From: WTXA01 sp964415195 | Lineage (GTDB): Bacteria; Bacillota; TC1 | Direction of reading: 5' to 3' | Assembly: GCA_964415195.1 (NCBI GenBank) | Contig: CAYPYD010000001.1 | Span: 62,001 to 126,000, forward strand | DNA length: 64,000 nucleotides | In this document: positions 53,621-61,551 of the stretch, piece after piece | Position numbering within the stretch: position 1 is the first letter of the stretch | Layout of the letters: each line of letters starts with the position of its first letter | Program-made: the position numbers and the translations under genes | Notes under the pieces: model-generated | Seen by the model: only the letters and a program-made list of their open reading frames with translations | Told to the model about the DNA's origin: nothing | Databases searched by the model: none

Positions 53621-54315
53621 ACAATCTCTGATACATTTTTAGGATTTTTATTTATCATTACTTCTTCAACTGTTCCGTTTTTTATATGAATGACCTTGTC
53701 AGCAATATCGGCGATTACAGAGTTATGGGTTATTATTACTGTAGTCATATTCATTTCTTTGCAAGTTCTTTGTAGAAGTTGAATTATTTTTTTACCAGTG
53801 TTACTATCTAGTGCTCCTGTTGGTTCATCACATAGTAGGAGTTTTGGATTTTTTGCTATTGCCCTTGCGATGGCTACTCTTTGTTGTTCTCCTCCAGAAA
53901 GCTGATAAGGGAAGTTATTAATACGATCTTCTAGACCGACTAGTTCCAGGATTGTTCTTGGATCTAAAGAGTCCGGACATATTTGACAAGCAAGTTCTAC
54001 ATTCTCTAGAGCAGTGAGGTTGTTAATTAGGTTATAGAATTGGAAAACAAATCCAATATCGTTTCTTCTGTATTTAATAAGAGATTTTATATCGTAGTTA
54101 TCAATTCTTGTTCCATCAATGGTTATGTTACCTTCAGTTGGATTATCCATACCTCCAATCAAGTTAAGTATTGTAGTCTTACCCGCTCCTGATGGTCCTA
54201 GTATCACAACTAGTTCTCCTTTTTCTATCATAAAGGAGCAGTTTTCAACTGCTTTAATTCTTACTTCTCCAAGTTTGTATTCTTTTTTTATGCCCTTGAG
54301 CTCTATCTTAGCCAT
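53614..54315 (-). CDS. ABC transporter ATP-binding protein (MacB/LolD type)
   Basis: Nucleotide-binding subunit of 233 residues. ILGPSGAGKTTILNLIGGMD is Walker A, LSGGEQQRVAIARAIAKNP the signature, LLCDEPTGALDSNTG the Walker B/D-loop and IITHNS the H-loop. The motif set is the LolD/MacB class that pairs with FtsX-type permeases. ATG 54315 lies behind GGAGGGTAA; a longer open frame to 54339 lacks such a site. First gene of the minus-strand operon, divergent from a TetR-type regulator. Confidence 0.94.
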   Translation of the reverse strand: MAKIELKGIKKEYKLGEVRIKAVENCSFMIEKGELVVILGPSGAGKTTILNLIGGMDNPTEGNITIDGTRIDNYDIKSLIKYRRNDIGFVFQFYNLINNLTALENVELACQICPDSLDPRTILELVGLEDRINNFPYQLSGGEQQRVAIARAIAKNPKLLLCDEPTGALDSNTGKKIIQLLQRTCKEMNMTTVIITHNSVIADIADKVIHIKNGTVEEVMINKNPKNVSEIVW

Positions 54316-54418
54316 TTTACCCTCCATTTTATTGAACATAGTGTTGTATATCTAGCATAACTTTAGTATACTGACATTAGTTGTTTACTTCAATAATCAG
54401 ATGTTTTAGCAATGTTGG

Positions 54419-54451
54419 TTGCTATACATTTGAAAATAAAATGTATAGCAA
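54419..54451. promoter_or_regulatory. Perfect 13-bp inverted repeat, probable TetR operator
   Basis: TTGCTATACATTT (54419-54431) and its exact reverse complement (54439-54451) flank a 7-base centre in the divergent gap between the ABC operon and the TetR gene. Size and place fit a repressor operator controlling both directions; the inner arms ATACATTT/AAATGTAT are the likely core. Confidence 0.7.
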
Positions 54452-54495
54452 GTAGCAGTTTTGGGATAATTGATTTATACAATAGGAGGGTAATT

Positions 54496-55065
54496 ATGAA
54501 ATCTGAAAAGATGGATAGACGTGTAAAGTACACAAAGATGGTCCTTAAGGATAGTTTTATTAATCTATTGAAAAAAAAGCATATTTCTAAGATTTCTATA
54601 AAGGAAATTTGTGATGATGCTGATATTAATAGGGCTACATTTTATGCTCATTATTCCGATCAGTATGATTTGCGTAGTAAGATTGAAACTGAGTTGATTA
54701 ATGATATTAAGGAGTATTTAGAGAATGGATCTTTTAATGATCCTGATAATGTTTCACTTGATATGCTAATTAAGATTTTTGAGTATTTAAAGAAAAATGC
54801 TGAATTATGTATAGTCTTACTTGGGGATAGTGGTGATAACAACTTTCAAAAGCAAGTAATGATGATAGTACGTGATCAGTGTATTTCTGCCTGGACCTCG
54901 AGCAAGTCAATAAAAGAAGAGGATGCTGAATTTATTTATACGTTTTATGCAATTGGTAGTGTAGGTATTATACAAAAATGGTTAACAGAAGATGTTGAAA
55001 AACCAGCTATAGAAATGGCAAGCCTTATACTGAAATTAGCAAATAGTGGAATATCCGCATTTTAA
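54496..55065 (+). CDS. TetR/AcrR-family transcriptional regulator
   Basis: Regulator of 189 residues. The helix-turn-helix spans SKISIKEICDDADINRATFYAHY (split: ISIKEICDDADINRATFYAH), classical TetR N-terminal fold, preceded by LKDSFINLLKKK. The C-terminal ligand domain resembles the TetR_C_8 type found next to FtsX-class ABC transporters. ATG 54496 follows GGAGGG; the frame upstream to 54412 is not preferred. Divergent position and the adjacent palindrome suggest it controls the ABC operon and itself. Confidence 0.88.
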   Translation: MKSEKMDRRVKYTKMVLKDSFINLLKKKHISKISIKEICDDADINRATFYAHYSDQYDLRSKIETELINDIKEYLENGSFNDPDNVSLDMLIKIFEYLKKNAELCIVLLGDSGDNNFQKQVMMIVRDQCISAWTSSKSIKEEDAEFIYTFYAIGSVGIIQKWLTEDVEKPAIEMASLILKLANSGISAF

Positions 55066-55072
55066 TTAAATA

Positions 55073-55101
55073 AAAATGGAGCAGTAATACTGCTCCATTT
55101 T
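55073..55101. terminator. Bidirectional terminator
   Basis: AAAATGGAGCAGT pairs perfectly with ACTGCTCCATTTT around a 3-base loop, between the TetR gene and the convergent AI-2E family gene. Confidence 0.9.
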
Positions 55102-55116
55102 GATTGATTAATAAAT

Positions 55117-56304
55117 TTATTTCGTGTCTTTATGTTCTTTATTGACTGAAGAATTCTTAAGAGCATTATCGTTCTTTTTCTTCTTTTTACGTTCTTCTCT
55201 TTCTTCATCGTCAAAGTATAGTTCTTCAAAGTTTATAAACGCTGTCAATTTACCCTCATTATATAGTCTTATGAAGATATTTGCCGTGATTGGAACTAAT
55301 AGCATACCAAATACACCTAACCAGATAAAACCTAGATATATTGATATTAATGTTACTAATGGATTAAGACCAAGTTGATCACCAACAATCTTAGGCTCAA
55401 TAACTTGCCTAACTATAGTAACAATACCATAGAGTATCAATAGACCAAAACCTAATGGATTATTTCCTAAAATAAAGGAAATAATTATCCATGGGACCAT
55501 TATTCCACCTGTACCAAATACAGGCATGATATCAAAAATAGCTATTATGAAAGCTATGAAGATAGGATTTGGGATTTTAAGAATGGCTAAACCAACACTC
55601 AACTCAATAAAAGTGATACTCATAATCTTCAGGTAGGCAATCATATACTTACCAACTGTCTCAGTAAAGGAAACCTTAATATTTTTGACCAATATTCTAA
55701 ATTTACTAGGCATAATATCTAATAGAAAAGCCTTAACATTTGGAAAATCTATATTTGAAAATATAGTTGCCAATACTGTAAAAATAAAGGTTAATAAGAT
55801 AAATGGTAGTGATGTAGTAATGTTAGTTAAGATTACTAAGCCATTCTTTGAAAATTCTATGGTCCATTTTTGGATCTCGTTTAAAAGTTCTACTTGTATA
55901 TTGCCTAATTGCAACCTCATATCAGGTGAAACACCTTCAATTAAATTATTAAGCCAAGCATTAACCTTGTCAAAGGCTGGTAGTAATTCTTTAGTCATAA
56001 ATTCAGGCAATAAATGAAAATAGGTTTGAGAATACTTAATAATTAAGTATACAATGAACCAGATTAGCAATCCGAATATAATAGCTAAGGTCACTGTGTA
56101 AAAAGACGCTATTATTCTCCGTTTTATGTGAGTTTTTCTTACAGTCCAGCTAATTAGTGGATTCATCATAAAGGCAATTAGGAAACCGATAATAAAAGGC
56201 AATAACCAACTGACTAGAAAATTCATTGAAAAATATAGAATAGCAGCAATTATTGCAAAAAACACGAAATTAATAATAAATTGTCTTCTTTTTTCAATAT
56301 TCAT
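55117..56304 (-). CDS. AI-2E family (PerM/YtvI-like) membrane protein
   Basis: Polytopic protein of 395 residues with two N-terminal helix pairs, a soluble central domain (~90-160) and a C-terminal block with PVFGTGGIMVPWIIIS, EPKIVGDQLGLNPLVTLISIYLG, the conserved AI-2E/UPF0118 signature. Transport of autoinducer or sodium/proton exchange has been proposed for relatives; the role here is open. The C-terminal 35 residues are highly charged (EEREERKKKKKN). 3 bases after metF on the same strand. Confidence 0.88.
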   Translation of the reverse strand: MNIEKRRQFIINFVFFAIIAAILYFSMNFLVSWLLPFIIGFLIAFMMNPLISWTVRKTHIKRRIIASFYTVTLAIIFGLLIWFIVYLIIKYSQTYFHLLPEFMTKELLPAFDKVNAWLNNLIEGVSPDMRLQLGNIQVELLNEIQKWTIEFSKNGLVILTNITTSLPFILLTFIFTVLATIFSNIDFPNVKAFLLDIMPSKFRILVKNIKVSFTETVGKYMIAYLKIMSITFIELSVGLAILKIPNPIFIAFIIAIFDIMPVFGTGGIMVPWIIISFILGNNPLGFGLLILYGIVTIVRQVIEPKIVGDQLGLNPLVTLISIYLGFIWLGVFGMLLVPITANIFIRLYNEGKLTAFINFEELYFDDEEREERKKKKKNDNALKNSSVNKEHKDTK

Positions 56305-56307
56305 GAA

Positions 56308-57195
56308 TTACCCCCTTTTTAATATGTGGGAAATATTATTGATAATCTTGGTTGCCACTTCAGGTCTGTTCATGGTGTATAGATGAATGCCCTCAACATC
56401 ATTGGTTACTAAATCTATAATTTGATCAATTGCATACATTATACCAGCTTCCATTAAGGCAGCAGGATTATCCTCATATTTGTCCAAGATACGAATAAAC
56501 TTCCTTGGTAGTGTTGCACCACATAGTGTTACAATATTGTGTATCTGTTTTGCATTAATTACTGGCATAATACCGGCAGAAATTGGAACCTTGATACCAG
56601 CTTTTGCTGCACTATCAAGAAATCTATAATATTGCTCGTTGTCATAAAATAACTGGCTTACTAGAAAATCAACACCAGTATCAACTTTTGTTTTTAGATT
56701 AAGGAGATCTTGGGTCAAGCTTCTTGATTCTATATGACCTTCAGGATAGCAGGCTGCACCTATGCAGAAAGCATCTCCATAATGGTTTTTTATGAAGCTG
56801 ATCAGATCTGAAGCATATTCAAAGTGTAGAGGATTAGGAATCATTGATTGATCTCCTAAAGGGAAATCTCCTCGTAAAGCAAGTATGTTGCTAACTCCGT
56901 TTTCCTTTAGTCTATCCATTGTATTTATTACAACATCCTTTGTTGATGACAGACAGGTAACGTGTGCTAGTGATTCTATTTTAAAGTCGTTCTTCACTTT
57001 TCCTGCGATATCACAAGTTATGCCTGTTGTTGTTCCACCAGCACCATAAGTGACACTCATGAAGTCTGGATTTAGTTGTGAAAATCCTGCTAATTTATCT
57101 GTTATACTTTCTATTGTTCCTGCTCCCATTTTAGGTGGGAATATTTCAAAAGACACTACTGTCTTTCCTCTGCTATAAAAATCTTTAATCTGCAT
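56308..57195 (-). CDS. metF: 5,10-methylenetetrahydrofolate reductase
   Basis: FAD enzyme making 5-methyl-THF for methionine synthesis, 295 residues. SFEIFPPKMGAGT, MSVTYGAGGT, HVTCLSST, NILALRGDFPLGD, IGAACYPEGHIES and SQLFYDNEQYYRF are all diagnostic; the Glu in FEIFPPK is catalytic. Strong GGGAGG ribosome site. Divergent from the methionine synthase reactivation gene, with which it is functionally tied. Confidence 0.95.
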   Translation of the reverse strand: MQIKDFYSRGKTVVSFEIFPPKMGAGTIESITDKLAGFSQLNPDFMSVTYGAGGTTTGITCDIAGKVKNDFKIESLAHVTCLSSTKDVVINTMDRLKENGVSNILALRGDFPLGDQSMIPNPLHFEYASDLISFIKNHYGDAFCIGAACYPEGHIESRSLTQDLLNLKTKVDTGVDFLVSQLFYDNEQYYRFLDSAAKAGIKVPISAGIMPVINAKQIHNIVTLCGATLPRKFIRILDKYEDNPAALMEAGIMYAIDQIIDLVTNDVEGIHLYTMNRPEVATKIINNISHILKRG

Positions 57196-57362
57196 TAAAA
57201 ACCTCCCAATACGTTAATGATTGCCTTTAATTATATCATAAAAAAATATATAATAGATAAGAAGTAAATAGATATTCCTTTACCTTACAATAATAGCAAT
57301 TAACTTTAATTGTATCTGAAAAAATTATATAATGAAGTGTAATGAATTCAAGGAGAACTGAA

Positions 57363-58046
57363 TTGAATATTAAAATAGATAAAAATGAAGTCCTGAGATA
57401 TCTTGGCTATAAAAATCAAGAATACAGTCAAGAACTGGATTTGATAATTGATGATGTCAGAAAAGAAATAAAGGATATTTCCAATTATAAGTACATATAT
57501 AAGATTGTAGAATTGAAAAGAGATAAGGACGGTAAGGCCTTTATTGATGATGGCATACTACCGTTACTAGGTGAAAATATCCAAAAGCATCTAGCCAATG
57601 CTGACAGTTGTGTTATTATGGCTGCTACCCTTGGCTTTGAAGTGGAAAAAAGACTTAACTACTATAGTAAGGTTGACCTTACCAAGAACTTCATTTTGGA
57701 TAGTTGTGGAACTCAGATGATTGAGGAAGTCTGCGATGGTATTGAAGAAGAGGTGAAGAGTAAGTTGGGAGAAGGTTATTACTATACCTTTAGATATAGT
57801 CCTGGTTATGGTGATTATCCAATAACTGTCCAAAATCAGTTAGTCAGATATCTTGATGGTTATAGGAAGATAGGGCTTACAGTAACTGATAGTCATCTGT
57901 TACTACCTAGGAAGTCAGTAACGGCAATTATGGGTATTCAGAAAATACCTTTTGTAAGTGAATTTGATCGATGTGCCGCTTGTTTGGCCAGAGAGTATTG
58001 TAAATTTAGAAAAGAGGGAACAAGATGTTATTCAAAGAAAGATTAA
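57363..58046 (+). CDS. Methionine synthase reactivation-domain protein (separate MetH activation module)
   Basis: Homologue of the C-terminal activation domain of cobalamin methionine synthase, 227 residues. CVIMAATLGFEVEKRL, LDSCGTQMIEEVCDGIE, YTFRYSPGYGDYPITVQ and LLLPRKSVTAIMGI are the conserved elements that bind S-adenosylmethionine for reductive methylation of oxidised cobalamin. A C-terminal Cys set (CAACLAREYC) is typical of the stand-alone clostridial form. TTG 57363 is chosen, eight bases after AAGGAG; an ATG at 57342 lies upstream of that site. It overlaps metH by 22 bases. Confidence 0.9.
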   Translation: MNIKIDKNEVLRYLGYKNQEYSQELDLIIDDVRKEIKDISNYKYIYKIVELKRDKDGKAFIDDGILPLLGENIQKHLANADSCVIMAATLGFEVEKRLNYYSKVDLTKNFILDSCGTQMIEEVCDGIEEEVKSKLGEGYYYTFRYSPGYGDYPITVQNQLVRYLDGYRKIGLTVTDSHLLLPRKSVTAIMGIQKIPFVSEFDRCAACLAREYCKFRKEGTRCYSKKD

Positions 58047-60415
58047 ATATAGGACAGCTCATTCTTTTTGATGGTGCGATGGGCACAATGCTTCAACACT
58101 ATGGTATGAAGGGTGGGGAACTACCTGAACGATACAATATTGAGAAAAAAGAAATAATTAAACAAATACATTTAGACTACCTTGAAGCGGGAGCTGAGGT
58201 GCTGACAACAAATACTTTTGGTGCCAATAGTCACAAGCTGGCGGGTACAGGTTTAGAAGTTGGTGAGGTTATTGGTGAAGCTGTGGCCATAGCCAAGTCC
58301 GCTATTGAAGTTTCTGGTAAGGAAGCTTGTGTAGCTCTTGATATTGGTCCTATAGGACAATTGATGGAACCAATGGGCACTTTATCCTTTGACCAGGCTT
58401 ATGACTTAGTTAAGGAAGAAGTATTAGCTGGTGTGAAAGCTGGTTGTGATTTGGTGTTATTGGAAACGATGACTGATATTTATGAATTAAAGGCGGCAAT
58501 ACTTGCCATCAAGGAAAATAGTGAGTTGCCGATTCTTGCTACCATGACGTTTGAATCTAATGGTAGAACTTTGACCGGAACTAATCCTGAAACTATGGTT
58601 AATATATTAGAAGGCCTTGGAGTTGATGCTCTGGGTATGAACTGTTCCTTGGGTCCTGTTGAGTCCAAGGTTATTTTAGCTGATATTTTAAAGTATGCAA
58701 GTATACCAGTAATGATTCAACCAAATGCTGGATTACCTGAAATTAGAAATGGGGAGACGGTCTATAGTATTACTGAAGATCAGTTTGTAACTGAGGCTTT
58801 AGGTTTTGCTAAGGATGGGGTGACAATTATTGGTGGTTGTTGTGGAACAACTCCTTCATATATTAAGAAAATTACATCTGCCTTAAAGGGAGAAAGTGTT
58901 ATTAAGAGAAATATTGTTAGAAAGACGAAAATATCATCTCCTGTATCAACAGTGACAATTGGAGAGGATTTTGTAATCATTGGAGAAAGAATTAATCCTA
59001 CAGGTAAAAAGAAGCTTAAAGAAGCTTTATTGGAAAATAATCTTGGATATATTGTGGATGAGGCTATACAACAGGAAAAAGCCGGAGCTCATGCTTTGGA
59101 TGTTAATGTTGGTTTACCTAAGATTGATGAGCCAAGTAAGATTGTTGAAGTAATTAAGTTGATTCAAGAGATTAGCAATTTACCTCTACAAATAGACTCA
59201 GCTGATGTTAAGGCATTGGAAATGGGCTGTAGGTACTATAACGGTAAGCCATTAATAAATAGTGTTAACGGCAAGTTAGATTCTATGGACGCTGTTTTCC
59301 CTGTTGCCAAGAAATATGGAGCGGCTGTTATTGCTTTGACTTTAGATGAAACTGGCATTCCTAATACAGCAATTGAGCGATTTAAGATTGCTGAAAAAAT
59401 TATGAATAAAGCCGCCGAATATGGTATTCCTAAGGAAGATATTATAGTTGATACTTTGGTGTTGACTGTTTCTGCTCAGCAGAAGGAAGTTATGGAGACT
59501 GTGAAGACCTTGGCTATGGTTAAAGAAAAACTTGGTATGAAAACAAGTCTTGGAGTGTCGAATGTTTCTTTTGGTCTACCAAGTAGACCATTGATTAATA
59601 GTACGTTTCTTACTATGGCTATGACTATGGGTCTTGATGTGGCTATTATTAATCCAATGTCCAAGGAGATGATGGATGCTATTAGTGCCTTTAGGGTATT
59701 GGCTAATCATGATAAGGATGCAGAGGATTTTATTGGTAAGTATAGCGAGTCTGCTTTGGCACAGAGAGCTGATAGTGGCAAGGCTTTATCAGAGTACAGT
59801 TTGCAGGAGATTATAATTGGGGGGCTTAAGGATAAGTCTGCTGATAAGACTAGAGAGATGTTGGTAGTCAAGAAGCCTCTTGATATTGTTAATGAGGATA
59901 TTATGCCGGCTCTAAATATAGTTGGTGATGGTTTTGAGAAGGGTAAGGTTTTCTTGCCTCAATTGATACAGTCTGCAGAGACTGTTAAGGCGTCTTTTGT
60001 GGTTATAAAGGAGGCTTTAACTGCTAGTGGGGCTGTTGATACGAAGAAGGGTAAGGTTATTCTTGCTACTGTTCAGGGTGATATCCATGATATTGGTAAG
60101 AATATTGTTAAGGTTTTGATGGAGAATTATGGTTTTGAGGTTATTGATCTTGGCAAGGATGTTTCTCCTGAGAAAATTATTGCTACAGCCAAGGATGAGA
60201 AGGTTGATTTGATTGGTTTGTCTGCTCTTATGACTACTACAGTTAAGAGTATGGAGGAGACTATCATTAAGCTTCGTGAGAGTGGGTTGACTGTGCCTGT
60301 GATGGTTGGTGGTGCTGTTTTGACTGTGGAGTATGCAGGGATGATTGGTGCTGATTATTATGGTAAGGATGCTAAGGAAGCTGTTAGTATTGCAAATGAG
60401 GTTGTGAAGAAATGA
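58025..60415 (+). CDS. metH: Cobalamin-dependent methionine synthase (without activation domain)
   Basis: Transfers methyl from methyl-THF through cobalamin to homocysteine, 796 residues. The homocysteine domain (~1-290) has LGMNCSLGP and IIGGCCGTTP zinc cysteines. The pterin-binding domain (~315-560) has GERINPTGKKKLKEAL. The cobalamin cap and binding domains (~590-796) have GDIHDIGKNIVKVLMENYGF with the His that replaces dimethylbenzimidazole. The reactivation module is the preceding gene, so MetH is split. Codon usage becomes T/G-rich toward the 3' end. Confidence 0.96.
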   Translation: MLFKERLNIGQLILFDGAMGTMLQHYGMKGGELPERYNIEKKEIIKQIHLDYLEAGAEVLTTNTFGANSHKLAGTGLEVGEVIGEAVAIAKSAIEVSGKEACVALDIGPIGQLMEPMGTLSFDQAYDLVKEEVLAGVKAGCDLVLLETMTDIYELKAAILAIKENSELPILATMTFESNGRTLTGTNPETMVNILEGLGVDALGMNCSLGPVESKVILADILKYASIPVMIQPNAGLPEIRNGETVYSITEDQFVTEALGFAKDGVTIIGGCCGTTPSYIKKITSALKGESVIKRNIVRKTKISSPVSTVTIGEDFVIIGERINPTGKKKLKEALLENNLGYIVDEAIQQEKAGAHALDVNVGLPKIDEPSKIVEVIKLIQEISNLPLQIDSADVKALEMGCRYYNGKPLINSVNGKLDSMDAVFPVAKKYGAAVIALTLDETGIPNTAIERFKIAEKIMNKAAEYGIPKEDIIVDTLVLTVSAQQKEVMETVKTLAMVKEKLGMKTSLGVSNVSFGLPSRPLINSTFLTMAMTMGLDVAIINPMSKEMMDAISAFRVLANHDKDAEDFIGKYSESALAQRADSGKALSEYSLQEIIIGGLKDKSADKTREMLVVKKPLDIVNEDIMPALNIVGDGFEKGKVFLPQLIQSAETVKASFVVIKEALTASGAVDTKKGKVILATVQGDIHDIGKNIVKVLMENYGFEVIDLGKDVSPEKIIATAKDEKVDLIGLSALMTTTVKSMEETIIKLRESGLTVPVMVGGAVLTVEYAGMIGADYYGKDAKEAVSIANEVVKK

Positions 60416-61215
60416 GTGACTTGATGAATAATGGTGTTCTTATGGCCTTTTTGGCTACATTATTTACTTGGGGTCTGACTGCTCTTGGTGCTGCTTTGGT
60501 ATTTTTCTTTAAGAGTATCAAGAGGGATATCTTGGATGGTATGCTTGGTTTTGCTGCTGGTGTTATGGTGGCTGCTAGTTTTTGGTCCTTGTTAGCTCCT
60601 GGTATTAGTTTGGCTGAGGAACTTGGTCAGAATGCTGTTGTTATGGCTGCTAGTGGTTTTATGGCAGGTGGTTTATTTTTGTTTTTGATTGATAGATTGT
60701 TGCCTCATATGCATTTACAAAGACTTGAAGCTGAGGGGTTGAAGTCATCTTGGAATAGGTCTGTGTTGTTGGTTTTGGCGATTACTCTTCATAATATACC
60801 TGAGGGTCTGGCTATTGGTGTGGCTTTTGGGGCTGCAGCTAGTGGTGAGGCTGGTTTTGGTGGTGCTTTGGCTTTGGCTATTGGTATTGGTTTGCAGAAT
60901 TTCCCTGAGGGGGCTGCGGTTTCTATTCCACTTAGACGTGAGGGTTTGTCAAGGTTGAAGTCTTTTACATATGGTCAGTTGAGTGGTATTGTTGAGCCTA
61001 TGTCTGCTGTTCTTGGTGCCTTGTTGGCTGTGTCTATTAGGGGTGTTTTACCTTTTGCTTTATCATTTGCTGCTGGGGCTATGATTTATGTTGTGGTTGA
61101 GGAATTGATTCCTGAATCTCAAGGTGGCAAGGGTAATAGGAGTAGTGATCTTATTTCTATTTTCACTATGGTTGGTTTTGTGGTAATGATGATTCTTGAT
61201 GTGGCATTAGGTTAA
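60412..61215 (+). CDS. ZIP-family metal transporter
   Basis: Divalent metal (zinc, iron, manganese) importer of 267 residues with eight helices. The two metal-binding helices carry ITLHNIPEGLAIGVAFG and GIGLQNFPEGAAVSIPL, the HNxPEG and QNxPEG signatures, and HMHLQ lies in the cytoplasmic loop. It overlaps the metH stop by four bases (ATGA) and so is co-translated; zinc supply for MetH is a possible link. Confidence 0.94.
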   Translation: MSDLMNNGVLMAFLATLFTWGLTALGAALVFFFKSIKRDILDGMLGFAAGVMVAASFWSLLAPGISLAEELGQNAVVMAASGFMAGGLFLFLIDRLLPHMHLQRLEAEGLKSSWNRSVLLVLAITLHNIPEGLAIGVAFGAAASGEAGFGGALALAIGIGLQNFPEGAAVSIPLRREGLSRLKSFTYGQLSGIVEPMSAVLGALLAVSIRGVLPFALSFAAGAMIYVVVEELIPESQGGKGNRSSDLISIFTMVGFVVMMILDVALG

Positions 61216-61391
61216 GGAATGTTCTTGATTTTCTAGTGGAAAACTAGGGTATAGCATTTACTTATGTAACTTGATAAAAATATACATACTTAATTTATAT
61301 ATAAAGTCGGGTTTTCTTAAGTGGTGGTGTTTTGGTAGTTTTTTGTATCAATTTTGTTTTAGTATTTATGAATATATAGTTGAATAATTTG

Positions 61392-61430
61392 TGGGAATAT
61401 AAAAAGATTTTATATTCCCATTTTGTTTGG
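61392..61430 (+). terminator. Terminator of the metH-ZIP operon
   Basis: TGGGAATATAAAA (61392-61404) pairs perfectly with TTTTATATTCCCA (61408-61420), then a T-rich run. Confidence 0.85.
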
Positions 61431-61439
61431 GTATTTTTG

Positions 61440-61467
61440 TTGTTCTTTTATTTAGTTGTTGTATAAT
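61440..61467 (+). promoter_or_regulatory. Probable nrdJ promoter
   Basis: TTGTTC (61440-61445), 16-base spacer, perfect TATAAT (61462-61467). Transcription would start close to the first NrdR-like site. Confidence 0.5.
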
Positions 61468-61474
61468 TGTAATA

Positions 61475-61490
61475 ACACTATATATGGTGT
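61475..61490. promoter_or_regulatory. Probable NrdR box 1
   Basis: ACACTATATATGGTGT matches the 16-bp NrdR palindrome (ACAC, eight central bases, GTGT). It lies just downstream of the -10 of the ribonucleotide reductase gene. NrdR represses such genes when dATP is plentiful. Confidence 0.75.
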
Positions 61491-61505
61491 TTGGATGGAA
61501 GGAAA

Positions 61506-61521
61506 TAACAAGATAATGTGT
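61506..61521. promoter_or_regulatory. Weaker NrdR-like box 2
   Basis: Exactly 31 bases after box 1 (three helical turns), the sequence TAACAAGATAATGTGT keeps the GTGT half perfectly and the other half partly. Paired boxes with this spacing are the rule for NrdR. Confidence 0.5.
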
Positions 61522-61551
61522 TATCTTGGTTGTAATAGGAGGGTTTTGGAA

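Larger units (their letters stand above)
61216..61551. other. 336-bp intergenic stretch with terminator, promoter and NrdR sites
   Basis: The stretch holds no gene I can support. The first 175 bases are featureless AT-rich sequence with a possible small hairpin (TTTTCTAGTGGAAAACTAG). Then come a terminator, a promoter and two NrdR-like sites, listed separately. No cobalamin riboswitch consensus is visible. Confidence 0.6.

Noticed and set aside
61216..61551. Cobalamin riboswitch ahead of nrdJ
   Set aside because: No B12-box consensus (GCCACTG) and no extended paired structure; the hairpins present are a terminator and short operator palindromes.
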